In this document: one piece after another, positions 34,688 to 46,849 of the stretch
Numbering within the stretch: position 1 is the first letter of the stretch
How the letters are laid out: each line of letters begins with the position of its first letter
DNA from: Labia minor
Taxonomy: Eukaryota > Arthropoda > Insecta > Dermaptera > Spongiphoridae
Assembly (NCBI GenBank): GCA_963082975.1
Contig: OY720349.1
Location: 45,613,962 to 45,677,961, forward strand
Direction of reading: 5' to 3'
DNA: 64,000 bases
The notes under the pieces: model-generated
What the model was told of the DNA's origin: nothing
Databases searched by the model: none
The model's input: only the letters and a program-made list of their open reading frames with translations
Program-made: the position numbers and the translations under genes

Positions 34688-35580
34688 GAACCAGTGGTGG
34701 ACCACTGTACCAGTAATTGACCATTTGATAGATTTTCATCAAAATAAGCTTTTTAATTTCAAATTAAACAAGAGATATCGATAAATATCCGGATTGCTTA
34801 ACAATGAAACAGAGACCAATCGCTGCATTTATATTATAACTATGATTTTTTTAAAACAAGAGGTAAGCGTTCTTGCATTTTCAGGTTAGTTTCTTATACA
34901 AAACGTTAAGGATATGCTTCACTTTATTTTCAATAGATTATGTTATATTTAATAACAATTTCAAACCAAAAGTGCAATTCAATAGTTGATACTATAAATT
35001 ATATTAATCAACAAGTAAAATCAGCCCGTTGTAACTGTCCAACTTTACTTTGTTATTTCTGCAACATCTTACAAACATTCTGTTGATTTTTTCCGCTTTA
35101 AAATATTTAGCTCCACAATGTTCGCATTTGTTATCCATAGTCCCAAAGTTATGTTGGTGTATAACGGTCTCATCTTGTAAGCTTTCCTTGATTTTTTCCT
35201 GAAATTTTGCTACTTGGTTTTGGTGGCGTCCCAATGGTCCCCTAATTCTTCCGCTTTGCGCCTTTTATATTGTGCATTACTTCCAAACCTAGAATTTATC
35301 TCTTCAATTGTTTCTGAACTACGTTTTTCTGCATCGGCATTCTTTCTTTCTTCTTCAATTCCATACTTACTTGGTGTCCCCATTTTGAAAACTACTAGAA
35401 CAAAAAAAAAAGAAAAAGATTAAAAAAAATATCTAAATATGCATTAAACGAAAGTTTGTGTTATAGTGATAATTAAAAATAGTTATAGTTACAATATAAC
35501 ATGTTTTGTTGTTGTTCTCACTTTTATTACGAAATTTATGAAAATTTCTCTTAAGACCCATCACTGATACGTTTACCTTA
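34688..35580 (-). mobile_element. TIR-bounded element with Helitron-like N-terminal zinc-finger fragment
   Basis: The ends are TAAGGTAAACG(A/T)A(C/T)CAGTG, inverted at 34688 and 35580. On the minus strand, after about 190 bp of leader, comes MGTPSKYGIEEERKNADAEK and an Arg/Lys/Glu-rich stretch. A frameshift follows, then QNQVAKFQEKIKE, then TMDNKCEHCGAKYFKAEKIN and FVRCCRNNKVKL, then a stop. The CxHC...AKxFKAEK...CCxxxKVxL block closely resembles the region ahead of Rep in Helitron proteins. Rep and helicase domains are absent. Near the 34.7-kb end lies a CAGTGGT-CC-ACCACTG hairpin. It could be a non-autonomous Helentron-type element. A second 5'-end copy lies at 3990-4440. Confidence 0.55.
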
Positions 35581-36300
35581 TATACTCCTTTTTGTTGATA
35601 TTATCAAGAAAGTTTCTGAGTAATGAACAGCGAGGCTTATTTGTCCATAAGCAACGAGTAACGTCACTTAGAATTTAAATACTCTTGATAGAGCCATGAC
35701 CTTACTTTACTGTGAAATCACTGCGGGCTGATTGGATGATAAAACATGAAGTATAGAAATATAAATAATTATGAGTAGGCGGATCGTTGATGAGAAAAGA
35801 AAAAATAGTATTATTGATAAATTAATTATTATCGTTACTATCCACTATATCAAACTACTGAATATTATAAACAATAGTATAAATCAATCTTGTAAAAAAC
35901 AAAAACAAAATTAATTAAGATTTAATCTATATTTGATAACTTTGTCCAGGACAAAATTTTACTACAAACATATATAATGGTGGAAAAACAGATTTTAATA
36001 CATTTTTCCAAAATTGTACATCATCAGCAAACAATTTTTGGTTTTCTTATAATTTTTAAATTTTCTTTTTTTTTAAGATTACTTAGATAATTTTATTTAT
36101 TAAATATATATTATATGAGTTATTAAAAGAAATTTAAATAGATATTAAAAATTTATTTCTTAACTCTAAAATTCTCTCCACCCTCAGACCCCTACCCTAC
36201 CACACTCACACATAAATACATTTTCCTTTTGTACCGGTAATGTTTATCAGATAATTTTAATTTCTAAATCTGATATTCTTAATTATCATATATATAATAA
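35581..36300. other. AT-rich DNA, no gene seen
   Basis: No feature recognised. A mixed patch lies at 35620-35760. Confidence 0.45.
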
Positions 36301-36309
36301 AATAAGGGT

Positions 36310-36680
36310 TGATTTATTTAAAGAGCGAACTTATATTTCACCTCCCTTAAGAGAGGAGTGGACATTGAGAGAGTGAGAGAGCGAAGGGTCCTTAATGGAA
36401 CCATTATATGCCTTGGCCTTATGGACCCCCAGCCTTCCTTCTCTCCTGGAGTCCCCTCAAGCCTTTCGTCCAAGCAAGCAAGTAAACTAACGCCAGCAAT
36501 AAGGGAGATTAATTTGCCCCAACCACACACAAGAATCTACAGTAACAACAACAACAACAACAACATAAACATTTTATTACATGGAAAATGAATATTTATA
36601 GGCAAAGAGCGGGTCTCAAGGGTGACCCCAAAGGTGACATCCTTCTCTGTCTCAGAACAGACCAGAATAACTAAAAAATA
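36310..36680. other. Unique GC-elevated island with (CAA)n
   Basis: Holds a (CAA)5-type run near 36543-36562 and an inverted AGGGTGACCCC/GGTCTCAAGGG patch near 36610-36640. Opposed 77- and 70-codon frames lack domains. Confidence 0.25.
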
Positions 36681-37840
36681 TTTATTATGAAAAAAAATAA
36701 GAGCTATATTTCATAAATAATATGAAATGTCTTAATTTCGATTTATTGATAAAGTATTGACTATATTTTTTATATTTTGGTTATTTATTGATATTATATT
36801 TTGTTATAGTTTATCTTCTACTTGAATTAAGTCAATTCAAAAATATAGAATTAGATAAAGTGAGTGTGAGGCAGTAATTTGTACAAAATCCCTTAATATT
36901 TCTATTGATCTTCTCAAGTCACTCAAGTGTCACATGTGAAAAATTATTATTTATTTTTTTTATATTCAAAAAACTATCTTTTAACTTATTTGTTTGTATT
37001 TACCTAAATATTTTTAATTCCTAAAAGATATAATTAGAATAATTTTGTAAATTGAAAAATTTATCTAAAATAACTAAAATATGATGGAACATGTTTTTTT
37101 ATCATGGAAAAAAAAATATTTATTATTCATTTGTTGTATTTTTATGGAGAGAGCGAGAGAAAAATAGAAGCTTGTTTAATTAAACAGCTAAATGAATGAA
37201 CAAAAGCAACTGACGCAAAAATACATATAAGAAGAAAGTTTTGAAATTGAACATCTTTCTCTCCTATTCCCTTTACATATACATAAATTTGTATTAAAAC
37301 AGAAAATGTTAAACTGCTATAAATAAATTAATGTTCTCGAAGGAAGGGATGGGGTGAATATAGTGGTGAGGGGTGAGTTTAATGTTAATTTATGACTTGT
37401 CTTCAAAACAAGAGAATTATTAGAATAAATAAATAAAAAATAAAATATTAACAAATTTTTCTTGATATTTTCTTTTTTTTTTTAAATATTTCGAAGAATT
37501 AACTATTAGTAAAAATTTATCAGAAAAATTTAATTTTAAAATTGATATTATAAATAATTAATTTTTTTTTTTTTAATTATATTGAAATAAGAAATTAGTT
37601 ATGATTTTTTAGTAATATTAGAAATAATATAATATCTAAATAAAAATATATATGAAATTTACTAACTCATTAATTTAATAATAATTATTAATTAGACTTG
37701 GTAAAAAGTTGATATAAATCTAAATTTTCTCAAGTAAATGCATTTATATTCATTTAAAGTGAAGTGGCTTTATAAATGAAGTTGGGATTCAAGTTTCATA
37801 TTAAAATAAATATTCAATGGCCGAGAGGCTGATGCATAAT
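36681..37840. other. AT-rich DNA, no gene seen
   Basis: No feature recognised. Confidence 0.5.
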
Positions 37841-38650
37841 AGAAACAAATGAGCGAATAATGAGAGGGCGGCTGTCCACTCTGACCTCTCGGTCTGATCT
37901 CAGGAGAGCTGCTAATGGTTCTTCTTGGTTGTTTCCGAGACAGCCAAAACCACGATTTTCTTACGAATATATATACAAGTAATTAAGAGTAGGAAGGAGT
38001 TGGAGAGAAACCAAGAAGATAACTTTCCTCTTTACTTTATAATTGTAGCAGGTGATAAAACTTAACTAATTTTTGTAACATTATACTTATCATATTCCTT
38101 TTCATATAATAAAAAAAAAAAATTGTTATGAATTTTGTTAATTTTATGTTAATTTGATAATTAAATGAAATATTTAAATATAGAAATTTCAATACTTATA
38201 ACAAAAAATGTTTATGGGCCACCTGTTACCATTAAGATAAATGAATGATCGTAATTCCCTAATATAACGAGTTGAAGATAAGATGGTTTTGTGTTAAGTA
38301 TATTAATGATAAGGAATTAACGATCCTATTTTCAATGCGGTCATTGTCACAAGGAACATGGCGAGTGGAGCGGTCATTAAAGACCGCAAAAGGGCTCACT
38401 TGGGGTTAAGTAAAAGGGGAAAGGGGTAATAGTGCCCTTTGAAGGAGCAGAAAATGGCCACTTTGCATCCCAGTCATTCGCTTGCTACACTGAAATCCCA
38501 GATCGGCGATCAAACACTTCACTTTGGCTCTGGGCCCTATTTAAAGCCCACATATATCGACGAGTTTATCTTGAAGAGAAGTCAAGACAACACGAATAGA
38601 AACAATTTTATCTTAAGCGATTTCTTATCTTAAAAGAGAACTAATTTCAA
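37841..38650. promoter_or_regulatory. Unique GC-elevated region, two islands
   Basis: The islands are at 37850-37990 and 38335-38640. The second carries a perfect palindrome GCGGTCATTAAAGACCGC (about 38371-38388) and a CTATTTAAAG box near 38539. The 64-codon frame at 38439-38633 has no family match. It is perhaps a regulatory block. Confidence 0.3.
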
Positions 38651-38916
38651 AATCCCTAAATTTTAGATCATTATATAAATTCAAATTTTCAAAATAGAAA
38701 TTATTTCTATTTTCATGTTAAATAAAAATACAAATACTTACTTATTCTATAATAATTGACTAATTAATTACTCTTTAACTAGATAAATATGTTTTTAATA
38801 CATTCAGTAATTTGTAGGGTATCCCAAGGATAACAGGCATTTTATTTCATTCGCTAATTAAATTCAACAATATTTCAAATTTTCGAATACCAAATCTATA
38901 TATATATATATATATA

Positions 38917-39484
38917 CGAGGTGTGTCTAAAAAGTTGGGTTAATGTGGTATGATAAAAACATAAAAAGAGAATTTTAATTGTAAATACCTTTATTAACCC
39001 TCAAAATACTCTCCACTTACCACAACACACTTCTGAGAACGTTCGTATAACGCTTGAAAACTGTTGGAAAAGTCTTGATGTGGAATCGTTCTCAGAATAG
39101 CCGTCACAACGTTCAGTCCGGCAATCCACAAGCAGGACACCAGAAAATTAGCAAAGACACAGTAAGTAGTGTTTTCTGATAATACCCAATTCTTCGACTA
39201 TTAGTCGCAGATGCAATCGCCGATCTTTTGTTAGCATCTCTCGTACACGTTAAGTGTTTTCTGGTGTCCTGCTTGTGGATTGCCGGTTTGAACGTTGTGA
39301 AGGCTATTCTGAGAACGATTCCACATCAAGTCTTCTCCAACTGTTTTCAAGCGTTATACGAACGTTGTCAGAAGTGTGTTGTGGCTAGTGGAGAGTATTT
39401 TGAAGGCCAATAAAGGTATTTACAATTAACATTCGTTTGTATGTTTTTATCATACTATTCACCGAACTTTTTAGATACATCTCG
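38917..39484. mobile_element. Palindromic mariner derivative, 568 bp
   Basis: TA-flanked ends CGAGGTGTGTCTAAAAAGTT (left) and the inverted counterpart (right). Inverted similarity continues inward for about 230 bp on each side. The right arm, on the plus strand, encodes a mariner transposase C-terminus: VKAILRTIPHQVFSNCFQAL then RCQKCVVASGEYFEG. The left arm encodes the same in reverse. The unique centre (about 39152-39250) reads, on the minus strand, a helix-turn-helix remnant (MLTKDRRLHLRLIVEELGII). It is therefore two 3' halves head to head around a scrap of the 5' half. Confidence 0.8.
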
Positions 39485-39489
39485 TATAT

Positions 39490-41360
39490 TATAATTAATA
39501 GTTTCTCAGGTAAAGTAGTGGCTTCATAGTAGTTACTACTCAAAAAAAACCTGCTTTCTATTCTACTGGCCCAATAAGTCATGATATTTATCACATTTAT
39601 CATTATGATTTGGATATTTCCCAAATTTAGTGGCGATTATGATGATAAGTGCAAATTTTGTAAAATATTTTCGGAAAATAAAAAACTTTTATCACATTAC
39701 CCATTAAGAGTTAGAGACTTTATAAACTAACCGGTAAATTTGATAAATATGAAATAATTTATCATATTTACCAAATTCAGTGGTAATTATGTATAATTAC
39801 CGGTAATTTTATATAATCACAGATTTATAATTTTTACTGTAACATATATATTAATAACTATTAATCTAGAAGCTACTCACCATTTAAAAAATAATAATCT
39901 TAAACACTTACATCAATAATAAAAATTATTTTTTAAATAATTATCACAATTCAATTAAATAAACAATGGCATTTCAACCCTCTACTGATGAAAACATTAT
40001 TATAGGTATAAATTCCTGAAATTTGTTTTTTCCCTCTCTTGACAGAAAGGAAACGGAAACAATGATTCATATTCACTTTAATTATGATTGGTGTATTACA
40101 AACTTTTACAACATTTGTACTATATTGTTACATAAATTTATTAATACTCAAACCCATCTATATTTTATTATTTTCTTAAATGCTTTCTTTATATTACAGT
40201 TTATATTAAATATAAATAATATTTATTTTATATATTTAACATTTTATTTTTTTACTTAATAATAATAATCACAATTATAATATTATATACTCCCATACCA
40301 CTATTTACCTGAAAAATTTATGTTTTATTATCTATAATATATATTGTACTAATATATATAATATATTTTCATATAGGTTTATGTGAAAGTTTTATTATTA
40401 GTAGTAAATAAATTCAGGGTTATTTTCACGTTAGAGAAATTTAAATTTCGAATTTAATACTTGGTATCTTTAGTTGAATGGGTAGTTAAGGCTTGGTCTA
40501 GTATGTTTGAAGCCTTGAAGTATCTCTAGTAGTAGCCCTACTATTATTAACCAATGCGGTCCGAATCGTACTACTACCTGAGTTCATATATATATAAAAA
40601 TCTGGTATTGTGAATGATCGCAAGAGTCTCGGGGCTCGTTGAAAGAATTTCATGGAGCATGCATGTAGAAAGATTTCCTCAGGGAAATGTAATCGAATTG
40701 GAAATTATCCAGGTATTTATTTATACCGTTTGGATATGGCTGCTTTATTCTATCAACCACGACTAATTCAATTTTCATTTTGAAATGGAGTATAAAATAA
40801 AATCATTACTTGTTTGAAAATCAAATAGCTGAAAAAGAGAGAAAGAGACAGAAATATATATGGTGATATTGAAGAAATCAACATTAACTAAATAAAATGT
40901 CAAGTAAATATGATTAATATTTAAAAAAATAATTTTACTAATAATTTAAACAATTTTTATAATTGAGAGTAGATATTTTTAAAAACGAAGTAAATTATAT
41001 TCATTATTAAATTAATAAATAAAAAAATGTGCACACTAATCATTTTACTTGCATTTATCTTTACTAAAATAATAATTAGTACCGGGACCCCGAGCCTCGG
41101 CTCGGTACTTAAGTTAAACAAAATAATTCATTATTATTGGGTTTGGTTGGTAATATTAATACTTGGGATACCGAGCTGAAATACAATTCTTTAATTATTT
41201 ATTACAATTATTAAATGTTGCATCAATGCATCAATCTGAATAAAATGAATGGAACTTGATGTCCTCAATAATACATAAATATGTATTATTAGGTATGTTT
41301 CTAAGTGAATGAATATTTTTTTTTATTGTAAGAATGATAAATATATATCGTAATTTATAA
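39490..41360. other. AT-rich DNA, no gene seen
   Basis: A mixed patch at 40480-40700 includes inverted AGTAGTAG/CTACTAC motifs. The frames at 39385-39624 and 40023-40259 are low complexity. No repeat ends were recognised. Confidence 0.45.
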
Positions 41361-41364
41361 TTAT

Positions 41365-42043
41365 AAAATATTATTAAAATATATATTTTTAATTTTATTT
41401 CGAAATTAAATTAAAAATTTTAAAATATTTTAAATATAAAAAAATTTTAATACAATAACCTTTAAAAAAAGGCGGGAGACAAATTTCAATATGGATGTCA
41501 TGTGACGTCACCCATATATAATTTTAAATTAAGAAATAAATAATGAAAATGTACTTTTCCTGAGATGTGATCAATAAAACTCAATTTTTCTTTATAAATA
41601 CTATATCTAGTGTGAATTTGAAAAAAATCGTTAGAGCGGTTTTTGAGAACCCATGGCTAAACAAACAAACAAACAATTTTAGCTAGCATAATAAGATAAG
41701 ATAAAATATTATTAAAATATATATTTTTTATTTTATTTCGAAATTAAATTAAAAATTTTAAAATATTTTAAATATAAAAAAATATTAATACAATAACCTT
41801 TAAAAAAGGCGAGAGTCAAATTTCAATATGGATGTCATGTGACGTCACCCATATATAATTTTAAATTAAGAAATAAATAATGAAAATGTACTTTTCCTGA
41901 GATGTGATCAATAAAACTCAATTTTTCTTTATAAATACTATATCTAGTGTGAATTTGAAAAAAATCGTTAGAGCGGTTTTTGAGAACCGATGGCTAAACA
42001 AAGATAGAAACAAACAATTTTAGCTAGCATAATAAGATAAGAT
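41365..42043. repeat. Tandem pair of about 338-bp units
   Basis: Two head-to-tail copies (41365-41702, 41703-42043) differ at only a few sites. Each unit holds one TGACGTCA palindrome (41503-41510, 41840-41847), an ATCGTTAGAGCGGTTTTTGA motif, a (CAAA)n-like tract, and ends ATAAGATAAGAT. There is no ORF. It could be a dimerised non-autonomous transposon or an early satellite. Confidence 0.8.
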
Positions 42044-42519
42044 TGTATAATATGAATATGCAGGAATAAATTTTATGCTTTGGATCTAAAAAATTAAATA
42101 CATAATTTCAACGAAAAATGATTAGAAATATTTTAATATAATAATAATAATAATAATAATAATCGAAATTTTGAAAAAATAATGTTTTATATACAATTAT
42201 ATACATTTCATACAATATACAATCATGACTTTTGGCCGTGTGATGAATTGTACTTACATTATACATATAAACTTTCAATGAAATATTACAATTACCGTTT
42301 CACTTTCAATAATTCACAATTAGAAATTTGAAAATTAGAAATTAAAGATCAAAAATTAAATTCACTTATTAGAGAGTAACTGTAAAATATTTTTACTATA
42401 TTAATTTGATTTTTTTAATAATTTAATTAATGCGGTAGGATTGCGATAATTATAATTCCACTCTCTATAAGTCTGATTATTTTTAGAATATTTTATATAT
42501 GATCAACTAAAATAATATC
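42044..42519. other. AT-rich DNA with (ATA)n run, no gene seen
   Basis: The trinucleotide run lies near 42139-42163. Nothing else was recognised. Confidence 0.5.
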
Positions 42520-42720
42520 TACCGCCCCCTCCCTTCTTATTTTATATTTATTCTTCAGCGTTTAACTCTTTACATTTAAGATGAACCCTTTAAGCTCGTG
42601 ATGATGAGGAAACAGAATGAGGGGGGAGGGGGGTGATGGTTGGGAGGTGGCGTTTGTTGGGTTGTTTGAATTCTAAAACCTTGATGAGGAGTTTGTTGAG
42701 AAATAATTCATCACCTTAGA
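42520..42720. other. G-rich island, candidate G-quadruplex
   Basis: Plus-strand G runs at 42621-42643 (GGGGGGAGGGGGG, then GGG), with more GG pairs downstream, in AT-rich surroundings. There is no frame. Confidence 0.4.
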
Positions 42721-44029
42721 GAGAATAATAATGAAATATTAATTGTAAATGAAATTGCCACCCGCTAGTAAGAGCGAAAGGGCGTTAATTAGTTGATTAA
42801 TTAAAACACAACAAAGATTATGAATTAAATATAGAAAGGCTTAGAGAGAGATAGACAGAGAACAAACCAACTGTCAAGAGGAAAGAGCTAATTTTTTAAA
42901 TTGTTTAAATGAGTCTTTTCAACCGAAAAAAATATTACATAGAAATAATATGATAATATTTTTTATATTTTCTTTTATAATTAAATAATATAATAAAAAA
43001 AATATTCAATTATTCATCTATTGTGAGTATACGACTTAAAAATTATTCATTTTTTTATCCTAATAGAATTAATATTATTAAAAATAATGAATATTGTTTT
43101 ATAGTTAATTAGTTTAACCATTTTCTTATGTCTCAAGTACAAATACAAATTTTATGAAAAAAAATAAGGAAACTAATGCATAATTATAGACACTGATAAA
43201 ATATTTCTAATATGAAAAAAAATTGATAAATCAACATTTACATCATTATTATTATTGCATATATTAGTTCAATTATGCATTATTACATTAGATTGTATAT
43301 AATTAATCAATTTATTTATTAATTATTTTACTTTTAATTTATTTACAGATTTTTATTATTTTAATAAAAATTTAATCAATTAATTTAATTTTTTAATATT
43401 ATTTTATACTACTTTTTCTATTATAACCAGGCCCTTCAGGCCTACCATGTCTTTCATCCCCAGCTGGTGATTGTGGTCCATCTATTATCTACCTCTCATA
43501 TCATCTTCATCTATCTCCATCATAATATCAATTTATTAATAAAAACATTAATTATTTAAAAATAAAAAGAATAATTGGAAAATTTTTTGGGTTAAGATTA
43601 TTTTGAAATTTTTATCTTACCCCTCTAAATTCGAAATAATTTTTTTTTTTTTTAAATTTTAAGAGCTCAAACTAAATTAGATTAAATAAAAATCTAAAAG
43701 GATTTTGACATAGGACTAGATTAATAAATTATATCAGTGTCTGTAATAATAAATTGTTCATGATCTGATTTGACTTAAACAGTCTTAATAACTTAACTTA
43801 ATACTTTTATATCCCATTAATTAAATATATAATCCTCAATCTTGTTATTCAAACAAAAAATGTTATATATATGTTTGTATATCTTTCTTGAAATTTATCC
43901 AGTGAATTTTTATAAAATTCACGTATTATGGAGTTGTGTTGGTTTTTTTGGTCCAAATCAAAACTTTACATTGAAAATATTCTTTATACTCTTTTAATGA
44001 ATTATTATTACTATTAAGATTATGAACAT
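42721..44029. other. AT-rich DNA, no gene seen
   Basis: A short mixed patch lies at 43430-43500. Otherwise it is featureless. Confidence 0.5.
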
Positions 44030-44039
44030 ATACTAGAAT

Positions 44040-44191
44040 TCTTCTTCTTAAGGTGCCGTCTGACAGTTCCTGGAGCCGGAGGCAGCTGTTGTTAAATTAA
44101 ATTTTATTAGAAAAATTTGTACTTAGTTGGAATCGAACGCCGACTTCTTGTGTAGAAAATTGTTATGCTACACTCTCGGCTAGCTGCCACC
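44040..44191 (-). mobile_element. tRNA-derived SINE, 152 bp, with 10-bp target duplication
   Basis: On the minus strand it starts GGTGGCAGCTAGCCGAGAGTG (A-box like) and has a B box GTTCGATTCC about 50 bases later. It continues with a CAACAGCTGCCTCCGGCTCC core and ends in (AAG)n. ATACTAGAAT flanks both sides (44030-44039, 44192-44201). Pol III boxes, a simple 3' tail and a target duplication define a SINE. It should have used a LINE for mobility, but the partner is not identified. Confidence 0.8.
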
Positions 44192-44201
44192 ATACTAGAA
44201 T

Positions 44202-44985
44202 ACATATGTTTTTTAAACAATGTAGGTATTTCTTTAATTCATATTCATTTAAATTTTAAATGAATTAAAAATAATCTTACTTTTGCTAAAATAAATATTT
44301 AATAGATGAATAAAATTTATTTTAAACAAATTGAGTTACATTGTTAGTGTATAACATTATTTTTAATACTTTTAATCTTTGAAAGTAGTTATTTAGAACA
44401 AAAAACAAAAATTACTTAAAAGATGAACTTTTATCCTCCCATTTGTCCCTGTCATCCGTCCATCAGTATCCTTCTCTTTTATGCTTTAGAAGTGAAGTAG
44501 TCAAGCTATTTACCTGTGCTATGTTTTCCGCCTTGAGTATGTCTCCAAGTTTGGTTATTTCACTTATATCTGAGAAATATCTTGCCCACTCGGATCATGT
44601 ATCGGTCACCTTTGTGAACTTGATAATATTGTTATTTGAAAAAAACTATTAATAATATATAATATCATTTAGGTTAACAAAAAAAGAACTACCAGTAAGT
44701 TGGCCTAATTAAACTATCAATGTCGATCTGCCAATTCCACAAACACTTTATTTTATTGATAAAAATAAAAAAATAAAATAAATAAAAATAATTTCATTTC
44801 ACTTTAGGGACTTTCACAATTCCATCATTTTGGTTGTTTCTTTTATTGTTAAACGATGGGAAAGATGTTTCAACTTGACTTTTTCGATTAATTCTATTTC
44901 TTGTTAACTAATGGGTCTTAATGAAAATTCCCTAAACTCTTTATAAAATAATTTTCCAATTTATTTTTTGCCATTATTGATGGAT
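44202..44985. other. AT-rich DNA, no gene seen
   Basis: A mixed patch at 44430-44620 carries a 69-codon plus frame without a domain. Confidence 0.4.
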
Positions 44986-44989
44986 TTTA

Positions 44990-46150
44990 AATTTTAAAAT
45001 AAAAGCCTGTCCTCCCCCCTCGCCACCCATACCAACCCTTTTTATTTCCACTCCCAGAAGGTTTGATTATAATGATCCACTTGCCTGTCACAGTCAATTC
45101 ATACACGACGGAAATTATATGCGTTATATTTTTGTTGTTCGTTATTTTGATGCACTTTGCAATTTTGTCAATGCAAATTTTTCGACGCACCTTTTTTTAA
45201 TGACCCCATCTCTACTTTCCAATTTAATTGGATTTTTGTGGTGATTTAAATATTAATAAATTATTGACGTTATATAATACCATAGTCTAATTGTTACTGG
45301 GCAATACGAGAACACCTTTTAATGAAAACAAAAATAAGATTAAAAAAAAAACTGATCGGGTTTATTTTTGAATATGCATATCACATTTCAACTTCTTGGG
45401 CATTTAACTTTCATTCCGATCAAAATTTAAAAAATTATTATTTTTATTGTTTAGAGCAGATTGATACATAATATTTCAACTTCAAGAGATCTTTGTCAAA
45501 TACCTTGCTTAATTTAAAATTTTAAAAACAGTGTTGATTGAAAAGTTGAACATTATAGAAGACGAACTGGCTTGGCATATTCTTCATATATTGCCAAATA
45601 ATAAAATTATAAATTAATTAGTGAATTTAATTTTCTATAAGAATAAAATATTTAACCTAATTATTACATATTTTTCAAATGAAATGATTTTCTATGATAT
45701 TTTTGAAAAAAAATCCATTCATTATTGTCAAACTCTACCATAGGTTCTATACTGAGATGAAACTTGGTCTTATCCATTGATGGATTATATGATATATACT
45801 AGAATAAGGAAAGCTACTTCTATATGACGTCACACCTTATCTCTCTTCCTAGCATCTGTTTGTATTGAGGATTGATGAGGGCGGCAAGGGCACAAACCAA
45901 GCTCTTTTTTGCGTAAAGAGGGTGCATCTCAGTTACTACCCCCACCCACATGCCCCATATGTCCAAATGCGTTTAGCCCATTGCCCCCTCTCCCTATAAA
46001 GTACGAAAATCAACCAGCCAAAAATGCAACACAATGGCATTCATGGGTAGCAAGGGGCTTCTAGTAATTCACCCTCTCCTCTTCAACTAACTAGGTAAAC
46101 TAGAAAACAGACCTGATACTGGATAATAGATACACTGACTCGTTATGGTC
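44990..46150. other. Mixed unique DNA with islands at 44995-45240 and 45830-46150
   Basis: No coding signal. The second island holds a CCCTATAAAG TATA-like box near 45990 and pyrimidine-rich tracts. The 67-codon minus frame (44987-45190) lacks a domain. The islands could be regulatory. Confidence 0.25.
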
Positions 46151-46527
46151 AATACCGGGTGTTTCATAAACACTTTTAAACTTTTGGACAAGGGTTTTGG
46201 CAATATTTTGCATACTTGTGATAAAATTGACAACTTCGACTATATTATAATAGACCAATATTACTGTTAAAAATAGAATATATTAATTCTAATAAGTATA
46301 AATTAAAATATATAAAAAAGAATATTTTTATCAAATAATTGTCTATAAGTTTCTATTATATTATACTACCGATGTTTTGTTATATTGATATAGTATAACA
46401 TTTGAAATTTTTTTTAATATTAAAATTTATGTCATAGTTCAAAATTACAGATTTTATAAATAAATAAAAAAAATTGGATTTGGAAAGGCATAAAGTTCTC
46501 CAATTTTGGTTATCCACAACTGATCAT

Positions 46528-46846
46528 TTTCCAATCCAATAGGTTCCCAAACATTTTTGTGTCGTAGATACTTTGACATGTTTTTCCATGTTTTTCGGTT
46601 TTGGGTAGACTCCCTAAATTGATTTGGATTTTTTATAAAAAAATTTTACTTTTTTTTTAAGTCTTTTTGAAAAATCAAAAATGTTTTAAAAGCCATGTCG
46701 GAAAAACAATTTACCTTTTTTTAACACGAATACCCCCATAGACCCCCATTTTAATTTCATGGACCCCCAAATTTGTTATTGGCTGCCGTAAGTTGTCATA
46801 GACCCCTAGGGTTCAATATAGACCACTTTGGGAACCTCTGGGCTAG
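46528..46846. mobile_element. hAT-like MITE, degraded
   Basis: The left end AATAGGTTCCCAAAC pairs with the right TTTGGGAACCTCTG (inverted CAGAGGTTCCCAAA). Near the right end are repeated ATAGACCCC and GGACCCCC motifs typical of this hAT group. The flanking 8-mers do not match, so it is old or rearranged. Confidence 0.55.
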
Positions 46847-46849
46847 ATG

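Noticed and set aside
38439-38633. 64-codon plus-strand ORF
   Set aside because: Its length is within chance for a GC-balanced island and it has no similarity to a known family.
40480-40700. Mixed patch with AGTAGTAG/CTACTAC motifs as a possible SINE
   Set aside because: No A/B boxes, tail or target duplication could be identified.
46150-46460. Possible mariner-type MITE starting ACCGGGTGTTTCATAAAC
   Set aside because: No inverted partner end or TA-flanked right end could be found.
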